DNA from: Hyphococcus sp.
GTDB taxonomy: Bacteria; Pseudomonadota; Alphaproteobacteria; Caulobacterales; Parvularculaceae
Length of the DNA stretch: 51,163 nucleotides
NCBI GenBank assembly: GCA_021776295.1
Contig: JAJFGE010000035.1
Coordinates: forward strand, 1-51,163
Direction: 5' to 3'
A program made the translations under genes and the position numbers. Positions 8,055 to 15,381 of the stretch are shown piece after piece (the first letter of the stretch is position 1; each line of letters begins with the position of its first letter). The notes beneath the pieces are model-generated. The model was not told the origin of the DNA. It saw only the letters and a program-made list of their open reading frames with translations, and made no database searches.

Positions 8055-8741
8055 TTATGCTCTTTGCCGCGAAGTTGGCTTATTTGCCTTCAGGGCGCGT
8101 ACGCCCTTCTCAAGTTGGGATAAGAACTCATTGGCGGATTTGTGTTTGTACACATCTTTTAGCGCAGAGAAGTCTTTGCCGCGTGTTTGCAAAAGATTGG
8201 TTTCGTCAATACGCATACCGCGCTGAACCCATTCGAGACCTTCCCATTTTTGTTTTCGATAGACGACCAAATCCATAAGCGCCCGCAGCGGTGACGCCAC
8301 GAGCATCGCTTGACCGCTGATGACGTGTCGCTGAACGCCTGCGAGGAATTCCGATTTGTGAAGTGCCAACGGATTGAAGTCAAAATGGCCAAAGTTCGGG
8401 TGATCAATCACTTGGGATTTTCGGCGTGGCGTCACGCTGACGGTTGTATAAACGGCTTCTGGAATCCAGCCATGAAAGGCCAGCGCCGTTTCCATGGAAA
8501 CATAACTGCCTGCGACCAGCACCTGAGCAAGCGCAAAGGGATGAAGAGGATGTTCGCGGTATTGCTCAGCTAAAACATAAAGGCCGCGTTTGACCCGAAC
8601 GAGCGCCCCCGACTGCAAGGCGCGCTTAACTTGGCCATAGCGTCGATCATCGCTACCGCCAATAATACGCGCCTTTTGCTGATCGGTGAGAACCCGATCA
8701 GCGTAACCGGCGCTTTTGATAATCGAAACCAGTTTGTTCAT
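8055..8741 (-). CDS. AbiEi-type antitoxin / transcriptional regulator
   Basis: A 228-residue AbiEi family protein. The N-terminal winged-helix part (LTDQQKARIIGGSDDRRYGQVKRAL, GALVRVKRGLYVL) resembles the antitoxin's DNA-binding domain; the rest (YVSMETALAFHGWIPEA, TVSVTPRRKSQ, SPLRALMDLVVYRK) is the AbiEi C-terminal domain. AbiEi proteins neutralise AbiEii and repress their own promoter by binding inverted repeats; an inverted repeat is present just upstream at 8754-8772. Antitoxin first and toxin second is the usual gene order. No frameshift or missing part is seen. Confidence 0.88.
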   Translation of the reverse strand: MNKLVSIIKSAGYADRVLTDQQKARIIGGSDDRRYGQVKRALQSGALVRVKRGLYVLAEQYREHPLHPFALAQVLVAGSYVSMETALAFHGWIPEAVYTTVSVTPRRKSQVIDHPNFGHFDFNPLALHKSEFLAGVQRHVISGQAMLVASPLRALMDLVVYRKQKWEGLEWVQRGMRIDETNLLQTRGKDFSALKDVYKHKSANEFLSQLEKGVRALKANKPTSRQRA

Positions 8742-8753
8742 ACAATTCTCAAT

Positions 8754-8772
8754 ACTGTCATTACATGACAGT
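8754..8772 (-). promoter_or_regulatory. Probable AbiEi operator (inverted repeat)
   Basis: ACTGTCAT-TAC-ATGACAGT is a perfect 8-bp inverted repeat with a 3-base spacer, 12 bases before the abiEi start codon at 8741. Its position fits negative autoregulation as described for AbiEi. On the - strand a TTGCAA lies further upstream and could be a -35 element; no good -10 is seen, so only the palindrome is claimed. Confidence 0.6.
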
Positions 8773-8835
8773 TATGGGAATTATTTATTAATTGCAAGAT
8801 GGCGTCCTTCGCCAAATGGTCAGGGCGGTCACCAT

Positions 8836-8950
8836 TCACGAAATCACCGCCATCTCCTGCAAAACCACCCGGAATTCCGCCTTCGGCGCCTGGCAAAGAG
8901 TTCGATATGTGTTCACGAAGGGGAGCCAATAATTTTTAGCAACAGATTCA
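8836..8950 (-). pseudogene. Gene-tail remnant carrying the WLPFVNTYRTLC repeat (copy 1)
   Basis: On the - strand this reads SVAKNYWLPFVNTYRTLCQAP then KAEFRVVLQEMAVIS and a TGA at 8836-8838. An in-frame stop precedes it, so it is at most the last 40 codons of a gene. The same words recur at 15248-15294 and 19253-19296, which marks it as a repeated, decayed sequence. DNA identity is best over 8882-8928. I do not recognise the parent gene for certain. Confidence 0.5.
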
Positions 8951-9011
8951 ATGAACTAGCGCGTAAAAATCGCGACCCCATTTTTTACCTTCGAACTATT
9001 AGGATGAGTAG

Positions 9012-9275
9012 GTCATCGAAACTTTCGGCCCGGCGGCGGGCCGCCCGCCCATCGATACGCTGAACGGCTCGAAGCATGCGAATATGAAGGAGCTGCGGTT
9101 TGACGGTGTCTGGCGGGCGGCGTTCGCTTTCGATCCGAAGCGCGAGACCATAATTCTCGTGACGGCGGACAAGTCCGGCGGAAGCGAAAAGAAGTTTTAC
9201 AAAAGACTGATCAAAACTGCGGATGACCGATTTTATCAGTATCTGGAAGCGTTGAAAGAAAACAAGGAGGGTTGA
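9012..9275 (+). pseudogene. HigB/RelE-like (Gp49 family) toxin, N-terminally truncated
   Basis: Reading from 9012: ETFGPAAGRPPIDTLNGSKHANMKELRFDGVWRAAFAFDPKR, ILVTADKSGGSEKKFYKRLI and a C-terminal YQYLEALKENKEG. This is the Gp49-type (phage-derived RelE superfamily) toxin that pairs with an Xre antitoxin. A TAG at 9009-9011 interrupts the frame, so about the first 40 residues expected in the family are missing. An internal ATG at 9084 exists but would leave only the C-terminal half. The antitoxin remnant follows directly, toxin first as usual for HigBA. Confidence 0.8.
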
Positions 9276-9279
9276 TCCG

Positions 9280-9647
9280 ATGGCCCCGCACATTGAACGA
9301 GGTGATGAAATCCCTGCCCAAGGCGCGCCGGACAAAAGTCGAGGCGCGCGCCACGGAACTCATCGCCGAGGAAGCCTCGCTGCAGGACCTTCGCAAAGCC
9401 TTTGGCCTCACGCGGTGACCAGGGCCGAAAATCTGAAAGTCGGCCAGGACACGGTTTCGCGCGTCGAGAAGCGCACCGACATATGCTCCTATCTACCCTT
9501 TCCGGTTATGTGGAAGCCATGGGCGGCGAATTGAACCTCGTCGCGAAGTTTCCCGACCGCCCGCCTGTGCGATTGCAAATGCTGGAGCCGCTCGCCAAGT
9601 GCGCGGCGCCGGTGCAGCGCAAGGCGGCAAAAGCCAAGCAGGTGTGA
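9280..9647 (+). pseudogene. HigA-like Xre antitoxin, several frameshifts
   Basis: A good ribosome-binding site (AAGGAGG, 9264-9270) precedes the ATG at 9280, but one extra C after the second codon throws the frame; the ancestral protein continues in the next frame as RTLNEVMKSLPKARRTKVEA then AEEASLQDLRKAFGLT. A second shift near 9415 is needed for AENLKVGQDTVSRVEKRTD (the helix-turn-helix), and a third near 9480 for LSTLSGYVEAMGGELNLVAKF. With at least three lesions it is dead. Together with the broken toxin it is a whole inactivated TA module. Confidence 0.8.
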
Positions 9648-9710
9648 CGAGACCCCGAAGGCACAAGAAGCCGGCGTCGCGAATTGAAATGGTCAGGATC
9701 CCAATATCCT

Positions 9711-11271
9711 GAGGCTGTGTGAAAACGCGCAAATCAGATTAGTGTTTTGGCGTCTCATTGGGAGGTCATGATGCGTAGATTTATTGAAGGGGAAGATCGT
9801 TGTCAGCAGGCTTTGTTACCGGCCAGCCTTGAAGATTACATCGACGAAGAAAACCCCGTCCGGGTGATTGACGCCTTTATCGACCAACTGGATCTGGTCG
9901 AATTGGGATTTGATCGTGCGCGACCGAAAACGACGGGCCGCCCGGCCTACCATCCGTCAACGCTGTTGAAGATTTATTTATATGGCTATCTCAACAGCAT
10001 ACAATCAAGTCGGCGTTTGGAGCGTGAAGCAGGCCGCAATGTAGAACTGATGTGGTTGACGGGGCGTCTGACGCCGGACTTCAAGACGATCGCTGACTTC
10101 AGAAAAGACAACGGGCCCGCCATCCAGGCGGTTTGCGTACAGTTCGTCGATCTGTGCCGGGAGCTTGGTCTTTTTGTCCGAGCCGTGGCCACGATCGACG
10201 GCTCAAGGTTCAAAGCCGTCAATGCGCGAGTGAAGAACTTCACCAAAGGCAAACTGAAACGCCGCATCGGTCAGGTCGAGGCGAGCATTGAGCATTACCT
10301 TAACGCCCTTGATAACGCCGATCGTCAAGAAGTGATCGTTTCCAACGACAAAGTCGCCTCAATGCAGGAAAAACTGGCGGCGATGAAAGTAAAACTCGCA
10401 GAGTTGAAGCAACGCGAGACTGAAGTACTTGCCTCACCTCATCAACAGATATCACTGACCGATCCGGATGCCAGATCCATGGCGACGAGCCATGATATCG
10501 GTATGGTCGGGTACAACGTTCAGTCCGCTGTTGACACCGAACACCATTTAATTGTCAGCCACGAGGTGACGAACGTCGTCTCGGACAAAGTGCATCTCTC
10601 AACTCAGGCGGCAAAAGCAAAGACTGCAATGGGTCGAAAGACACTCGACGTCTATGTCGACCGCGGATACTTCAGCGGCGCTGAAATCTTGGCCTGCAAA
10701 GCCAACGACATTACTGCCTATGCGCCCAAGCCGCTTACGTCCGGCTCACGGGCTGCGGGTCGTTTCGGCAAGGATGAATTTGTCTATCACGCTTCAGAAA
10801 ACGTCTATCAATGCCCCGCTGGTGAGAAACTCACCTATCGCTTTGAGAACGTTGAGCGCGCCCGGACACTCCACTCCTATTGGACGACCAAATGCGAGAC
10901 CTGCCACCTCAAGCCGCGCTGCACGACCGGCGACATGCGCCGCATCAAACGTTGGGAACATGAAGCCGTGATTGACGAAATGCTTGATCAACTGAACAAA
11001 AGCGACGCGATGACCATCAGAAGGCGGACAGTCGAGCACCCCTTCGGCACGATAAAGGCCTGGATGGGCGCGACCCACTTCCTGATGAAGAGCCTCAAAA
11101 ACGTCCAAACGGAGATGAGTCTCAGCGTCCTCGCCTACAATCTAAAGCGTATGATCGCGATCATGGGCGTCAAACCATTAATCGCCGCTATTAAGGCGGC
11201 ATAAGACCGGCCCGCCAACTCAACTTCAAAAAATATCGCCGATCTCGCCGCAAACGTTTTTACACGGCCTC
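9711..11271 (+). mobile_element. Complete IS1182-family insertion sequence
   Basis: The 1561-bp element has terminal inverted repeats GAGGCTGTGTGAAAACG (9711-9727) and, at the other end, CGTTTTTACACGGCCTC (11255-11271), matching at 15 of 17 positions. Both ends are flanked by TCCT (9707-9710 and 11272-11275), a 4-bp target duplication. It contains one intact transposase gene. The conserved ends, duplication and open frame point to a fairly recent insertion, in contrast to the decayed sequence on its left. Confidence 0.88.
9768..11204 (+). CDS. IS1182-family transposase
   Basis: A 478-residue DDE transposase starting at the ATG at 9768 after GGGAGG. The N-terminal part has EENPVRVIDAFIDQLDL and GRPAYHPSTLLKIYLYGYL, typical of IS1182; the catalytic core has ATIDGSRFKA (first Asp), DVYVDRGYFSG (second Asp) and RRTVEHPFGTIKAWMG (Glu). 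A zinc-like Cys cluster (YQCPAG, KCETCHLKPRC) lies between them, as is usual in this family. The coiled-coil-like stretch VASMQEKLAAMKVKLAELKQR sits in the insertion domain. No frameshift is seen. Confidence 0.93.
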   Translation: MMRRFIEGEDRCQQALLPASLEDYIDEENPVRVIDAFIDQLDLVELGFDRARPKTTGRPAYHPSTLLKIYLYGYLNSIQSSRRLEREAGRNVELMWLTGRLTPDFKTIADFRKDNGPAIQAVCVQFVDLCRELGLFVRAVATIDGSRFKAVNARVKNFTKGKLKRRIGQVEASIEHYLNALDNADRQEVIVSNDKVASMQEKLAAMKVKLAELKQRETEVLASPHQQISLTDPDARSMATSHDIGMVGYNVQSAVDTEHHLIVSHEVTNVVSDKVHLSTQAAKAKTAMGRKTLDVYVDRGYFSGAEILACKANDITAYAPKPLTSGSRAAGRFGKDEFVYHASENVYQCPAGEKLTYRFENVERARTLHSYWTTKCETCHLKPRCTTGDMRRIKRWEHEAVIDEMLDQLNKSDAMTIRRRTVEHPFGTIKAWMGATHFLMKSLKNVQTEMSLSVLAYNLKRMIAIMGVKPLIAAIKAA

Positions 11272-11403
11272 TCCTCTAAGCGGACATTTGGGAGCGACTT
11301 ATATGGGGCAATTTTGGGACGCTCTGGCGACTACGCGTTGAAGATCCCGTTACGAAACCAGTGCTATTGTTTCAACTAAGTTCTTATGCCCTCGGCGCCG
11401 TAG

Positions 11404-12327
11404 TCATTTGGCCAATACAAGCTCAGGTAATTTTTGCGTGACGTGCTCTGTAAATGCGCTCACCGTCGGCGGTGTCCCCCTCCGCGAGGGCTGCAATAAG
11501 CTGAGGGTTGCTTCACCGGAGACCCAGACTGGTAAAATCTCCAGAAGCCGACCGATTTTTACGTCATTTGCGCAGACATAAGCGGGAAGCGAGACGATGC
11601 CCACGCCAGCAGCACACGCTTCTTTGAGCGTAACCATATCGTCGCTACTCAATCTTGGGATGAACTGAATGACCTTCGAATCTTCTTCGTTCGAGTGCAA
11701 ACTCCATTGATCAACGTCTTTGCGCCAGCCCAGGCACAGTCCGCTGTGACCTTTTAAGTCTTCGGGCGTAGCAGGTTCGCCGAACTCCTCTACGTAGCGA
11801 GGAGAAGCGAATAAACGCCATTCTACTTTCGCAACTCGCTTCTGGATTAGACTGGAATCCGGCAGATTTTCGACGTGCCCTCTGATCGCCAAATCTACGC
11901 CCGCTTCAATGAGATTGACCAACTCATTCGTGACGAATTGTCCAATCTCAACCTTCGGGTGTCGCCGAAGGAAATCTGAAACGAGCGCTTCAAGAGCAAA
12001 TTGTGCGACGCCAGCGGAGCACGATATGCGGACTTTACCCGTTAGCGCTTCGCTTCGCCGCTTTATCGCGGCTTCTGCCGCATGAACTTCTTCCACAACT
12101 GCCTTGGCATGACGGAAAAACTCGACGCCGACATCGGTGATCGCAAACTGCCGGGAGGTGCGTTGGATGAGCCGTGCGCCTAGCCGGGTTTCCAATTGCT
12201 GTATGTGACGGCTTAATCGGGATTTGGGGATGCCGAGCGCCCGGCCTGCCGGCGCAAATCCTCGTTGTTCAACCACGTGAAAAAAGTACACGTAGTCGTT
12301 TAAATCGAATGTCGGATCATGAACCAT
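11404..12327 (-). CDS. LysR-family transcriptional regulator
   Basis: A 307-residue LysR protein. The winged helix-turn-helix is at the N terminus (LNDYVYFFHVVEQRGFAPAG, GIPKSRLSRHIQQLETRLGARL), followed by the linker helix and a substrate-binding domain (TGKVRISCSAGVAQ; GVDLAIRGHVENLPDSSL; ACAAGVGIVSLPAYVC). I start at the ATG at 12327; a 13-codon longer frame exists, but the shorter start fits the family's usual N terminus. It is divergent from pirin, isochorismatase-like and NmrA-like genes with only 93 bases between, so it probably controls them and itself. The inducer is unknown. Confidence 0.88.
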   Translation of the reverse strand: MVHDPTFDLNDYVYFFHVVEQRGFAPAGRALGIPKSRLSRHIQQLETRLGARLIQRTSRQFAITDVGVEFFRHAKAVVEEVHAAEAAIKRRSEALTGKVRISCSAGVAQFALEALVSDFLRRHPKVEIGQFVTNELVNLIEAGVDLAIRGHVENLPDSSLIQKRVAKVEWRLFASPRYVEEFGEPATPEDLKGHSGLCLGWRKDVDQWSLHSNEEDSKVIQFIPRLSSDDMVTLKEACAAGVGIVSLPAYVCANDVKIGRLLEILPVWVSGEATLSLLQPSRRGTPPTVSAFTEHVTQKLPELVLAK

Positions 12328-12328
12328 G

Positions 12329-12396
12329 GTTCCATTTATAGAACGATAAGTCCCATGTAAAGGCAATTCTCATAGCACCGTTCCATCATTAGGTTC
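12329..12396. promoter_or_regulatory. Candidate LysR sites between lysR and pirin genes
   Basis: GTTC-N8-GAAC at 12329-12344 is a small inverted repeat with the T-N11-A layout of LysR boxes. The heptamer GTTCCAT recurs at 12380-12386, followed by ATTAGGTTC. Both copies stand between the divergent start codons. The assignment rests on position and weak symmetry only. Confidence 0.35.
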
Positions 12397-12420
12397 TCCT
12401 TGCGAAAGAGGAGAAGTCAA

Positions 12421-13302
12421 ATGCCCTACGATTTACGGGAAACACTTGAGAATACCGAAAGCGAAGAGCTGACACCGGTGCACGGAAAACCGTTTTCCGT
12501 TGGAACCGGATTTGAGGCGCTGAATTTCACGCACGCCATGTTCTCTGGATCGATGGATCCACTCATCATGGTGGATCACTTCACAATGACAGAACCCACA
12601 TTTGGGCCTCATGCCCACGCCGGTCTGTCCGCAGTGTCCATATTGTTTGAAGATAGCGAAGGCGCATTCAGCAACAAAGACAGCCTAGGCAACGACATCG
12701 ATCTGATGCCGGGCGATCTATATTGGTTGAAAGCGGCGCGCGGCGCCGTACACGACGAAAAACCGCGCCCTGGCGCCCGCACTCACGCGCTCCAGGTTTT
12801 TGTGAACCTGCCAGCGCGCATGAAGTATGACGAACCAGATTCTCTTCGTGTCAAAGCCTCCGACATGCCCCAGATCGTTGGGAAGGGGTATCGCGCGCGC
12901 CTTGTGCTTGGACAAAGCGGCGGACTTACAGGCGCAAGCTCGCCGGCGCTCCCGATGACTATCTTGTATGTACATTTGGATGAACGGGCGCAGTTCGAAC
13001 ATAAAATTCCGTTGGGACAGACCGCCTGGATTTTGACTGTTGATGGATCAGTAGGGCTGCAAAAGGGCGAGGCATCCTTGTCCCTGAATATCGGTTCTTC
13101 AGTCGCGATCAGCGCTGAGGACAGCGGTCAAAACCTGATAATCAGCGGAAGTTCAAAAGCCCATTTCGTAATTTTTCAGGCTGAACCCCTGCGCGAACCT
13201 TTTGTGCAGCGTGGGCCGTTCGCGATGAGTACAGAACAAGAAGTCGATGCGATGTTCGCCGCCCACAGAGCAGGCGAACTCGGCACGATCAACGGACTTT
13301 GA
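12421..13302 (+). CDS. Pirin-family cupin protein
   Basis: A 293-residue double-cupin protein of the pirin/YhaK type. The metal ligands expected of the N-terminal cupin are present: H64 and H66 in FGPHAHAGLSA, H111 and E113 in GAVHDEKP. The ATG at 12421 follows AAGAGGAG at a good distance and is preferred to an in-frame ATG at 12400. Bacterial pirins can be quercetinase-like dioxygenases or redox sensors; no substrate can be assigned. LysR-pirin-isochorismatase neighbourhoods are common in Proteobacteria and suggest a response to electrophiles or oxidants (inference). The next gene begins 40 bases on. Confidence 0.85.
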   Translation: MPYDLRETLENTESEELTPVHGKPFSVGTGFEALNFTHAMFSGSMDPLIMVDHFTMTEPTFGPHAHAGLSAVSILFEDSEGAFSNKDSLGNDIDLMPGDLYWLKAARGAVHDEKPRPGARTHALQVFVNLPARMKYDEPDSLRVKASDMPQIVGKGYRARLVLGQSGGLTGASSPALPMTILYVHLDERAQFEHKIPLGQTAWILTVDGSVGLQKGEASLSLNIGSSVAISAEDSGQNLIISGSSKAHFVIFQAEPLREPFVQRGPFAMSTEQEVDAMFAAHRAGELGTINGL

Positions 13303-13342
13303 CACCAAACCTTGCGTCTCAATCGAATCAGAGGAGTAGAAC

Positions 13343-13981
13343 ATGTCTTCCACGCATTACAACCCTGAGCCCTTGACCTCAGACAACGCAGCCCTTGTCC
13401 TGGTGGACCATCAGGTCGGGCTAATCACAGGCGTTCGCGACTATCCGATTGCCGAGCTGAAACACAATGTTGTTGGACTCGCAAAAGCGGCCCGCGCCTT
13501 GGAAATTCCGATCGTGACAACCACGACGTCTTCAAAGTCTCTATGGGGGCCAGCGTTCCCGGAACTGCAAGCCGCGCTTCCCATTCAAAAATTTATCGAT
13601 CGCACGACCGTCAATGCTTGGGACGATCCTCGCGTTGAGGCGGCGATCCGCGCGACTGGACGAAAGAAACTCATCTTTGCGGGCGTGTCGCTGGAAGTTT
13701 GCGCTGCATTCCCAGCCATGCGGGCTGTCCGAGAGGGATACGAAGCCTACGTCGCAGTCGATGCAAGTGGCACATTTAATCTCACCAAACGAGAAACCGG
13801 GATGGCGCGTCTCGTTCAAAGTGGAGTTGTGGTCGCCGATGGAGCGAGTCTCATGGTTGAGATTCTTGCAGATAATGCATCTCCAAAAGCGTTCGAGGTT
13901 TACTCCGCGCTCGACATGGATTGGTCCATCCTTGTGGGTCAAGTTCGTGCCAGTGCGATCGAGCAGACGAGCGCGAGCTAA
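13343..13981 (+). CDS. Isochorismatase-family (YcaC-like) hydrolase
   Basis: A 212-residue cysteine hydrolase of the isochorismatase-like fold, closest in appearance to YcaC. D22 in LVLVDHQVG is the catalytic aspartate and C120 in FAGVSLEVCAAFPA the nucleophile; a basic residue in the KFIDRTTVNAW segment (residues 83-93) would complete the triad. GGAG precedes the ATG. These enzymes hydrolyse amides or similar small bonds, but the substrate of YcaC-type members is not settled. It is second in the pirin operon. The 138 bases between it and the next gene show nothing I can name. Confidence 0.85.
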   Translation: MSSTHYNPEPLTSDNAALVLVDHQVGLITGVRDYPIAELKHNVVGLAKAARALEIPIVTTTTSSKSLWGPAFPELQAALPIQKFIDRTTVNAWDDPRVEAAIRATGRKKLIFAGVSLEVCAAFPAMRAVREGYEAYVAVDASGTFNLTKRETGMARLVQSGVVVADGASLMVEILADNASPKAFEVYSALDMDWSILVGQVRASAIEQTSAS

Positions 13982-14119
13982 ATTCAAGCTGCACGCGCGG
14001 TGACCGAATTAAGCGGGCACCTTGCGGCGCACATCGCAAGGGTCACTACAATGACCCAATCATCCTCGAACGGTTTGCCACCTTGCAAATCTTTGCCGAA
14101 ACCAAAAAGGAGCAAGTCA

Positions 14120-14965
14120 ATGAACTTCCTGCGCAAAAAGAAAGACCTCACCCTTGTTCTGGGAGGCACCGGTAAAACAGGTCGTCGCGTCGCCGAACGC
14201 CTTACGGCGAAGGGCCATGAGGTCCGCATCGGATCGCGCTCCGCAGAGCCATCTTTTGACTGGGATAATGAGAAGAGTTGGGACGCCTGCCTAAAGGGTG
14301 TGACCGCAGCCTACATCACCTATGCCCCTGACCTTGCCATGCCGGGGGCCCCTAACGCGATCCAGACGTTTGTCGATCTCGCCAAGCGGCGCGGAGTGAA
14401 ACGGCTGGTTCTGCTGTCAGGTCGCGGTGAGGTGGAGGCTCAGGCCTGCGAGCGAATCGTTCAGAACGCCGGTCTTGAATGGACCATCGTCCGGGCCAGC
14501 TGGTTCAATCAGAACTTCTCTGAAGGCGCATTTATCGACATGGTGCTCAACGGCGCGATTACGCTGCCTGCTGGCGATCAGGTCGAGCCCTTCGTGGATG
14601 TGGACGATATTGCAGATGTGGCCGTCGCCACGCTGACTGAAGATCAACACAATGGACAGGTTTATGAAGTCACCGGCCCTCGATTGATGACCATCGCTGA
14701 TGTGGCGACTGACCTGTCTCGCGCAACGGGCCGTGAGATCGCCTTCGTAGATGTGCCGCATGACGCCTTCGTTGCCGAAGTCGCCAATTCAGGCGCGCCG
14801 CAGGACGTTGTCTGGATGCTGGACTATCTTTTCTCCACGGTTCTCGATGGCCGCAATGCGCACCTCTGTGATGGCGTTCAGCGCGCTCTTGGTCGTCCGC
14901 CTAAGGACTTCGCAGACTATGCACGCGATGTGGCGGTGAGCGAGGTGTGGAGGACAGCAGCATGA
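14120..14965 (+). CDS. NmrA/SDR-like NAD(P)-binding oxidoreductase
   Basis: A 281-residue atypical short-chain dehydrogenase. The N terminus has a Rossmann dinucleotide motif, LVLGGTGKTGRRV (G15-G21), after a short basic tail; WTIVRASWFNQNF (about 120) and VEPFVDVDDIADVAVATL (about 160) are typical of NmrA/QorB-type proteins that reduce quinones or sense NADP. The start is the ATG at 14120, 6 bases after AAGGAGC; an upstream in-frame ATG at 14000 lacks such a site. It is the last recognisable gene of the LysR-controlled group. The catalytic Tyr-x3-Lys of classical SDRs is not evident, so a sensor role is possible. Confidence 0.82.
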   Translation: MNFLRKKKDLTLVLGGTGKTGRRVAERLTAKGHEVRIGSRSAEPSFDWDNEKSWDACLKGVTAAYITYAPDLAMPGAPNAIQTFVDLAKRRGVKRLVLLSGRGEVEAQACERIVQNAGLEWTIVRASWFNQNFSEGAFIDMVLNGAITLPAGDQVEPFVDVDDIADVAVATLTEDQHNGQVYEVTGPRLMTIADVATDLSRATGREIAFVDVPHDAFVAEVANSGAPQDVVWMLDYLFSTVLDGRNAHLCDGVQRALGRPPKDFADYARDVAVSEVWRTAA

Positions 14966-15087
14966 GCCGGAAGCAAATGTGCGCCCTCGCCGCTGTCACG
15001 GCCAGAGTGTGTTGCGCCACCAATGATTTTTGGCTTTCCGCCACCTCACCAGTGTCTTTTTTGGGGCGGTTCAAACTGCTGTCCTAA
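14962..15087 (+). CDS. Small 41-residue ORF overlapping the NmrA stop
   Basis: An ATG overlaps the NmrA-like gene's TGA as ATGA (14962-14965) and opens a 41-codon frame beginning MSRKQMCALAAVTARVCC and ending RFKLLS before TAA. The overlap suggests translational coupling, but the sequence resembles no family I know and is followed by repeat-rich non-coding DNA. It may be the stump of a former fourth operon gene cut by a rearrangement. Weak evidence. Confidence 0.3.
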   Translation: MSRKQMCALAAVTARVCCATNDFWLSATSPVSFLGRFKLLS

Positions 15088-15381
15088 TGTCCGGGTTTGC
15101 GCGCAATGGTGACCCACCGCTCCAGAGCGTGCGCGGAAACCTGAGCATTAAAACCGCGAAATTCACCAATATTTCTAGGCCTGATGAGCGGTAACGGAAT
15201 CAGCGCTCGGGGAGCCAACCTCCTGTAACAGCCAGAGAAATTCAGCTTTCGGCGCCTGACAAAGAGTTCGATATGCATTCACGAAGGGGAGCCACGTCTT
15301 GGATCATGTAGGATCACCCTGGCCGAAAATGGAACAAGTCTTGCGCCATGGCGCAGCTTCGCTTCTGCGCGCCGTATGATC
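15088..15381. other. Non-coding stretch with repeat copy 2
   Basis: This stretch separates the NmrA-like group from the convergent SWIM gene. It contains the second copy of the dispersed repeat at 15248-15294. I see no convincing gene, promoter or terminator in the rest. Confidence 0.5.
15248..15294 (-). repeat. Dispersed repeat, copy 2 (WLPFVNAYRTLC tail)
   Basis: Almost identical to 8882-8928: the shared core is GAGTTCGATATG followed by ATTCACGAAGGGGAGCCA with two or three changes. On the - strand it codes WLPFVNAYRTLCQAPKAEF, then diverges to a different end. An in-frame TGA stands just before it. Copy 3 is at 19253. Confidence 0.7.

Noticed and set aside
13982-14119. Possible small gene between the isochorismatase-like and NmrA-like genes
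   Set aside because: The frames there run into the following gene without a ribosome site and resemble no family; treated as a spacer.
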